Source: Niabella beijingensis | GTDB taxonomy: Bacteria; Bacteroidota; Bacteroidia; Chitinophagales; Chitinophagaceae | Direction: 5' to 3' | Length of the DNA: 64,000 nt | Assembly (NCBI RefSeq): GCF_020034665.1 | Contig: NZ_JAIQDI010000001.1 | Coordinates: 1,302,001 to 1,366,000, forward strand | In this document: one piece after another, positions 60,622 through 64,000 of the stretch | Layout of the letters: every line of letters starts with the position of its first letter | How positions within the stretch are numbered: the first letter of the stretch is position 1 | Program-made: the position numbers and the translations under genes | Notes under the pieces: generated by a model | Databases searched by the model: none | What the model saw: the letters and a program-made list of their open reading frames with translations, nothing else | Told to the model about the DNA's origin: nothing

Positions 60622-62589
60622 TTATGTTGCTGTCTTCCGGATCGCCGGCTCCGCCTCCGCCGACGGGCCGCTGCCGGACGCTCTGTATTCATTCTTCTCC
60701 AGATTAAAAAAATTTGCATTCCCCGTGCTCTCCATATAATCCAGGTATCCTGTCTCCCGGTCGATGGTATTCAATACCGGCCCGTATGCTTTTTTCAACA
60801 TCAGGTTATGACTGTTATAAATAAAATACAGACTGTTCGCATCCTTATGTACCGGGTAGTTATTCTTGTTCAGAAAGCCCTTTATCCGGCTGAGCGCTTC
60901 ATCAAATTGTTTGAGCGATGTTTTCAGGCCCGGTTCTTCCGGGGTTCCTTCATCAAAGTCGCCCAGGAAGTTTCCGGTAACCGATTTCAGCGGGGCAAAA
61001 GCGTTTTCTCCGGTAAGCTTTTTTAAAAAACCATTCATCCCATCCAGCGGCAGGTATTGCAACAGTTGGGCGTAGAATTTTTTCTTCGAAGGCATCATTG
61101 GCAGCAACAGTGCCGAAATAGCAGCGGCGATGCGGCCCTGGTCTTCGCCGGAAAGGGTGTTGTTTTTAAGATCCAGGTCCTGGTCTTTTGTAACGGCGCC
61201 GATATTGCTCCGGCAATTGCTGATCATTGTCACCGACTGGTCGTAAACCGCGCTATCGGCCGATTGCTGGGCTGTTCCGTTTTCCCCGGGTTGTTTTTGC
61301 TGCGCTGCCGCCGCCATCTTTGCCACGTTTTCAAGATAAGGATCAACACCCAGTTGTTCCACAGGCATTGTCTGCGGTGCATGGATCTTTTTTATACCGG
61401 TCTGTTCGATCAGCTTGTCGAAAGCCTGGTTCGTTGTTTCCGATCCCACAGCGAATAACCGGAGTGATGCAGTCAGTTTGTCGACAAGGGGACAAAGAAA
61501 ATTCAGTATTTTCTCCTTCTTAATGCGCTGGGTATCCAGACTGGTGCCCTGGGCCGCGTTTTTCACCTCATCGATAAATTTCTCAAGCCGCTGTACTGAT
61601 TGCCTGGGAACCTGGTCAAACCCCTGGAGCATCTGATCAAATTCCGGCAGGTCTCCGGGTTTTATAAGACCAGGAACCGCATCCACCAGTGTTTTTACCG
61701 CATTCACACATTCTCCGATCAGCCCCTCTACTTCTTCCTTAGCTTCTTTCAGTTTATTAAGATGTCCTTCGTTATCTTTTCCTGTTCCAAAGCCATCAAT
61801 GCTCAGCAGTTTACCTAAAGCCGTCACCAGCCTTGTTTTCAGCTTGCCGGTAAAAACGGAAAGCGTATTTGAATTGCATTCCGCTATCACCCGGCGCAGG
61901 TCTTCATTCGGTTCAAAGTATTCGATAGCCTGTGCCGTAAGATCGAACCGGTTCCCAAAAGCATATTTTGTTCCTTTACCGCGAAAGGCACGCTGCTCGT
62001 CAAATGTGTGCTGATAACGGTACAACGGTGTAGCTACATATACTACTGATTTCACCCACCATTTATCCTTAAACGCTTCTTCTTTACTGAGCTCTTCAAT
62101 GCATTCATTGGCCACATTCCCTCCCTGGCCCAGGCCTACGAAATGAAAGCAGGACCGGTAATCCGTCCAGGAAGCGGTCTTTGCTTTTATCTGGGCGGTC
62201 AGTTTCGCCGCTTCTTTTTTCCGTTCCGCGGCATCCTCGGCATCAAAATCAAAAACAAGTACCTCATTATCGATGTTCAGACGGTTGGAGAGCTCATTTT
62301 TCATCTTCTTCATATACGCATCCCAGTCGCTGTAATCCTTATAGTACGTGTATTCCTTATCACTTTTCTTTTCCGGCTCCTGCTCCTCCTTGAAAAACAG
62401 GCTCAGTCCGGGAATGCTGCCGGCCATCCCTTCCACTTTATCCACGGCGCCCTGCACAGCACCTGCAGCACCACCCAGCAGCTGATCCGCACCCAGTGCA
62501 CCGGAAGGTTTATACCGTACCAGCACCAGCAGCTGCCGGATGTCGCTGAGTTCAAACTCCTGTTTTGTATCTGCACCGTTTGCGGGCAT
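60622..62589 (-). CDS. T6SS-locus lipase-like protein lacking the nucleophile Ser (candidate effector)
   Basis: A 655-aa cytosolic-type protein (no signal peptide). Residues about 15-240 look like an alpha/beta-hydrolase/lipase-like fold: FHFVGLGQGGNVANEC (149-163) sits where lipases have the nucleophile elbow G-x-S-x-G, and VKSVVYVATPLYRY follows as in lipase strands after the elbow. Here the elbow is G-L-G-Q-G, so the nucleophile position is Gly154. Residues 32-62 form an Ala/Gly-rich segment (GADQLLGGAAGAVQGAVD) that could insert in membranes. The remaining 400 residues are mostly helical. It lies 13 bp after the PAAR gene, a typical cargo position. It could be a degenerate effector, a structural protein, or use another mechanism. 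Confidence 0.65.
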   Translation of the reverse strand: MPANGADTKQEFELSDIRQLLVLVRYKPSGALGADQLLGGAAGAVQGAVDKVEGMAGSIPGLSLFFKEEQEPEKKSDKEYTYYKDYSDWDAYMKKMKNELSNRLNIDNEVLVFDFDAEDAAERKKEAAKLTAQIKAKTASWTDYRSCFHFVGLGQGGNVANECIEELSKEEAFKDKWWVKSVVYVATPLYRYQHTFDEQRAFRGKGTKYAFGNRFDLTAQAIEYFEPNEDLRRVIAECNSNTLSVFTGKLKTRLVTALGKLLSIDGFGTGKDNEGHLNKLKEAKEEVEGLIGECVNAVKTLVDAVPGLIKPGDLPEFDQMLQGFDQVPRQSVQRLEKFIDEVKNAAQGTSLDTQRIKKEKILNFLCPLVDKLTASLRLFAVGSETTNQAFDKLIEQTGIKKIHAPQTMPVEQLGVDPYLENVAKMAAAAQQKQPGENGTAQQSADSAVYDQSVTMISNCRSNIGAVTKDQDLDLKNNTLSGEDQGRIAAAISALLLPMMPSKKKFYAQLLQYLPLDGMNGFLKKLTGENAFAPLKSVTGNFLGDFDEGTPEEPGLKTSLKQFDEALSRIKGFLNKNNYPVHKDANSLYFIYNSHNLMLKKAYGPVLNTIDRETGYLDYMESTGNANFFNLEKNEYRASGSGPSAEAEPAIRKTAT

Positions 62590-62602
62590 ATTGCTTTCTT
62601 TG

Positions 62603-63229
62603 TTATTTTATAAAGGTCACTGCGCAGTCGGCCGTTGTATAGCCCTGCAATGGCTGGGTTTCCCCGTTGCTGTTTGTTTTTCCCTCATGGATCTTGCCAT
62701 CACTGGTCCGGATCTCATATCGTTTTCCTGCAACGGCCTTCTGTGCTTCATCTTTCAGTGTGAACGTGGCGGTAAAATCCTCTTTTGTCGTTTTCTCTGC
62801 AACCGCTTCACCTTTTTCGGCGGCCGCTTTTAAGGCATTGCCATTCGCGATATCCTTTGCCTGGGCGGCGCCTGTTTTTCCTGCCATTCCCGCTCCTCCT
62901 CCGGCACCGGCAGCATCACCACCTCCACCTCCTCCGGTTTCGCCGATAAGCACTGTAAAGCATCCGAGTAGAATACTTCCTCCATGTGCCGTCATGTCGC
63001 CCATACGGGCAGCAGGTTTTCCTCCGATCAGTACGCCGGAGCTTCCCAGCGTGATGACGTCAGGTGGACCCGTGCACACACACATATCGCCCATCGTTGC
63101 AGCAGGCAATCCTCCGATCAGCACATTTGGCACTCCTGCCGGCAGCACCGGTCCTCCAACATGCGGCACCAGTGCGTTCACCATCGGACAAACATGCATA
63201 TCTCCTACCCGTGCTGCTGGTTTTCCCAT
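62603..63229 (-). CDS. PAAR tip protein of the T6SS with C-terminal transthyretin-like extension
   Basis: A 208-aa protein from the ATG at 63229 (MGKPAARVGDMHVCPM). Residues 1-95 are a PAAR domain with repeated VGD/MGD units (PAARVGDMHVCPM, PAATMGDMCVCTG, PAARMGDMTAHGG), the zinc-sharpened cone that caps VgrG. A Gly-rich linker (residues about 100-125) is followed by a helical stretch and a C-terminal domain (about 150-208; FTLKDEAQKAVAGKRYEIR and GKTNSNGETQPLQGY) resembling the transthyretin-like adaptor domain often found behind VgrG and PAAR. It is 10 bp from the DUF4123 gene. A longer reading frame upstream to 63643 is only the antisense-free open frame over the DUF4123 gene and is rejected. 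Confidence 0.9.
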   Translation of the reverse strand: MGKPAARVGDMHVCPMVNALVPHVGGPVLPAGVPNVLIGGLPAATMGDMCVCTGPPDVITLGSSGVLIGGKPAARMGDMTAHGGSILLGCFTVLIGETGGGGGGDAAGAGGGAGMAGKTGAAQAKDIANGNALKAAAEKGEAVAEKTTKEDFTATFTLKDEAQKAVAGKRYEIRTSDGKIHEGKTNSNGETQPLQGYTTADCAVTFIK

Positions 63230-63239
63230 TGTTATTATT

Positions 63240-63851
63240 TTATTCAATAAAAAATCGCCGGCGTTTCGGTGCTTCCTCCTGCTGTGCGCCGGTCTCCGGT
63301 CTTGTAGTATCTTCCGGTATATTTCCGGGTGCTGCTGCTGCCGGCAACTGCCCGGTTTCTGCCGTTCCGTAGCTGATCGCGGATGCCGGTATGCGTTCGG
63401 ATCGTAATTCATTATTCCGGCCGGGGAGCCACCGGTTGAGGTAGCCCCGATCCTCATGCTCGGTATAAAAACAATCGAAACAGTCAAAAAAAGCCAGCTG
63501 CTCTTTCCTGCTCCAGCCGCCAAACCCAGACAACAGCACCCGGGCATCCCATATACGAACATATACCGGCCGGGCTTCCTGCTCTTTATAGAAGAGCGAC
63601 TGCAGGAAGGCGACAACCGCTTCCGTGGATTCCTGCGTTTCAAAAAAGATGCAATGATTCAGCCGGACCAGTGCATTTTTCTCTCGCAGGGAATATACCT
63701 CCTTATCCATTTCAAAAAGATAGGGTGCAGCATCCCATATCCGCTCATCATCGGTTTGATAGAACAGCGACCTGTAGCGGGGATAGCGCTGAAGTAACCG
63801 GATCAGTGTATATTCGCCATTCAGAGCGGTATCATAACATAACAAATGCAC
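63240..63851 (-). CDS. DUF4123 T6SS adaptor/chaperone
   Basis: A 203-aa protein. The DUF4123 domain fills about residues 1-140: RSLFYQTDDERIWDAAPYLF and ALVRLNHCIFFETQE are conserved family patterns, as is YVRIWDARVLLSGF. The last 55 residues are low-complexity (TGQLPAAAAPGNIPEDTTRP). DUF4123 (Tap/TEC) proteins load effectors onto VgrG/PAAR and are encoded just after vgrG. Here the neighbours are exactly a vgrG upstream (6 bp) and the PAAR gene downstream, so the cargo should be one of the next two genes. Confidence 0.88.
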   Translation of the reverse strand: MHLLCYDTALNGEYTLIRLLQRYPRYRSLFYQTDDERIWDAAPYLFEMDKEVYSLREKNALVRLNHCIFFETQESTEAVVAFLQSLFYKEQEARPVYVRIWDARVLLSGFGGWSRKEQLAFFDCFDCFYTEHEDRGYLNRWLPGRNNELRSERIPASAISYGTAETGQLPAAAAPGNIPEDTTRPETGAQQEEAPKRRRFFIE

Positions 63852-63857
63852 GGCAGC

Positions 63858-64000
63858 TTAATTTATTTTTACGAGGGCCCCTGTTAAAGAAGTCACACCA
63901 TCGCCTTTCAGATCCAGCATGGCCCCTGCCAGTTTTGCCTGGGCCTCTCCTTTCAGATCCAGCGAGGCACTGGCATCCACTTTAATCTCGGTACCGGAAA
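63858..64000 (-). CDS. VgrG (TssI) spike protein, C-terminal part (cut by window edge)
   Basis: The 47 visible codons end in LTGALVKIN-stop at 63858. They contain repeated beta-helix-like turns (VDASASLDLKGEAQAKLAGA then MLDLKGDGVTSLTGA), as in the C-terminal needle of VgrG and gp5. The position before DUF4123 and PAAR genes supports the call. The rest lies beyond 64000. Confidence 0.75.
   Translation of the reverse strand, partial: SGTEIKVDASASLDLKGEAQAKLAGAMLDLKGDGVTSLTGALVKIN

Noticed and set aside
63230..63643. Upstream extension of the PAAR gene to give a 346-aa protein
   Set aside because: The first 138 residues are just another frame of the DUF4123 gene; PAAR homology starts exactly at the ATG at 63229.
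1..64000. CRISPR arrays, insertion sequences, integrases or prophage
   Set aside because: No regularly spaced repeats, transposase or integrase motifs were found; the S74 protein and the contractile proteins are explained without a prophage.

Overview
The window looks like chromosomal DNA of a Bacteroidota bacterium, most likely family Chitinophagaceae (a Niabella-, Terrimonas- or Chitinophaga-like organism). The reasons are: many start regions preceded by the Bacteroidota -7 box TAnnTTTG (sometimes with a -33 TTTG) and by no clear Shine-Dalgarno; families typical of the phylum (DUF1080, Tat-exported Gfo/Idh/MocA oxidoreductase, DUF4838, DUF4783, HU-CCDC81, CBM20-GH77 MalQ, TPR histidine kinase with LuxR regulator); and a Bacteroidota-type type VI secretion (T6SS) locus. 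Gene density is high. I see no rRNA, tRNA, CRISPR array or insertion sequence.

Layout. 1-5.4 kb: end of a CPA2 antiporter, a two-domain DUF1080 sugar hydrolase divergent from a secreted oxidoreductase, a lipoprotein/DCC-protein pair, and a DoxX-thioesterase-VOC cluster. 5.6-10 kb: HU-CCDC81 membrane protein, a small membrane protein, MalQ under a promoter that contains a palindrome, and a GNAT. 10-17.1 kb: a tightly coupled five-gene operon (response regulator, membrane-anchored HEAT protein, processive GT2 synthase, TPR plus beta-barrel outer-membrane protein, DUF4838 glycosidase-like protein) that reads like a synthase-dependent exopolysaccharide system. 17.5-28.5 kb: deoC, aspS, several GNATs (one like AAC(3)-I), an M16 protease, a rhodanese, a frameshifted alpha/beta hydrolase, a SUI1 factor, nadC and a DUF4783 protein. 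28.6-43.6 kb: core genes gpmI, uvrC, a CorC/CNNM protein, PAP2 phosphatase, LTA-synthase-like sulfatase, glmM, cysteine desulfurase, an ABC exporter, an orphan immunity-like protein and a YifB/ComM ATPase. 43.7-51.7 kb: small exported proteins of unknown function, a TPR histidine kinase/response regulator pair, a solo S74 chaperone-domain protein, an SSAT-like GNAT and an outer-membrane porin. 52-54.7 kb: efp, accB, accC.

54.7-64 kb: the left part of a T6SS locus, all on the minus strand. In transcription order it holds the VgrG C-terminus (cut by the window edge), a DUF4123 adaptor, a PAAR tip protein with a C-terminal extension, a large protein with a lipase-like fold signature but no nucleophile serine, an unrecognised 218-aa protein, TssB, TssD (Hcp), TssC, an exported coiled-coil protein and a lytic transglycosylase. 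The baseplate genes and ClpV are not visible and would have to lie beyond 64000 or elsewhere.

The two most promising candidates for undescribed biology are the 10-17 kb polysaccharide operon and the cargo module of the T6SS (60-63 kb). Other points are an EF-P with a non-canonical tip loop, an autoprocessing S74 domain placed directly behind a signal peptide, and period-7 short repeats at two intergenic sites.
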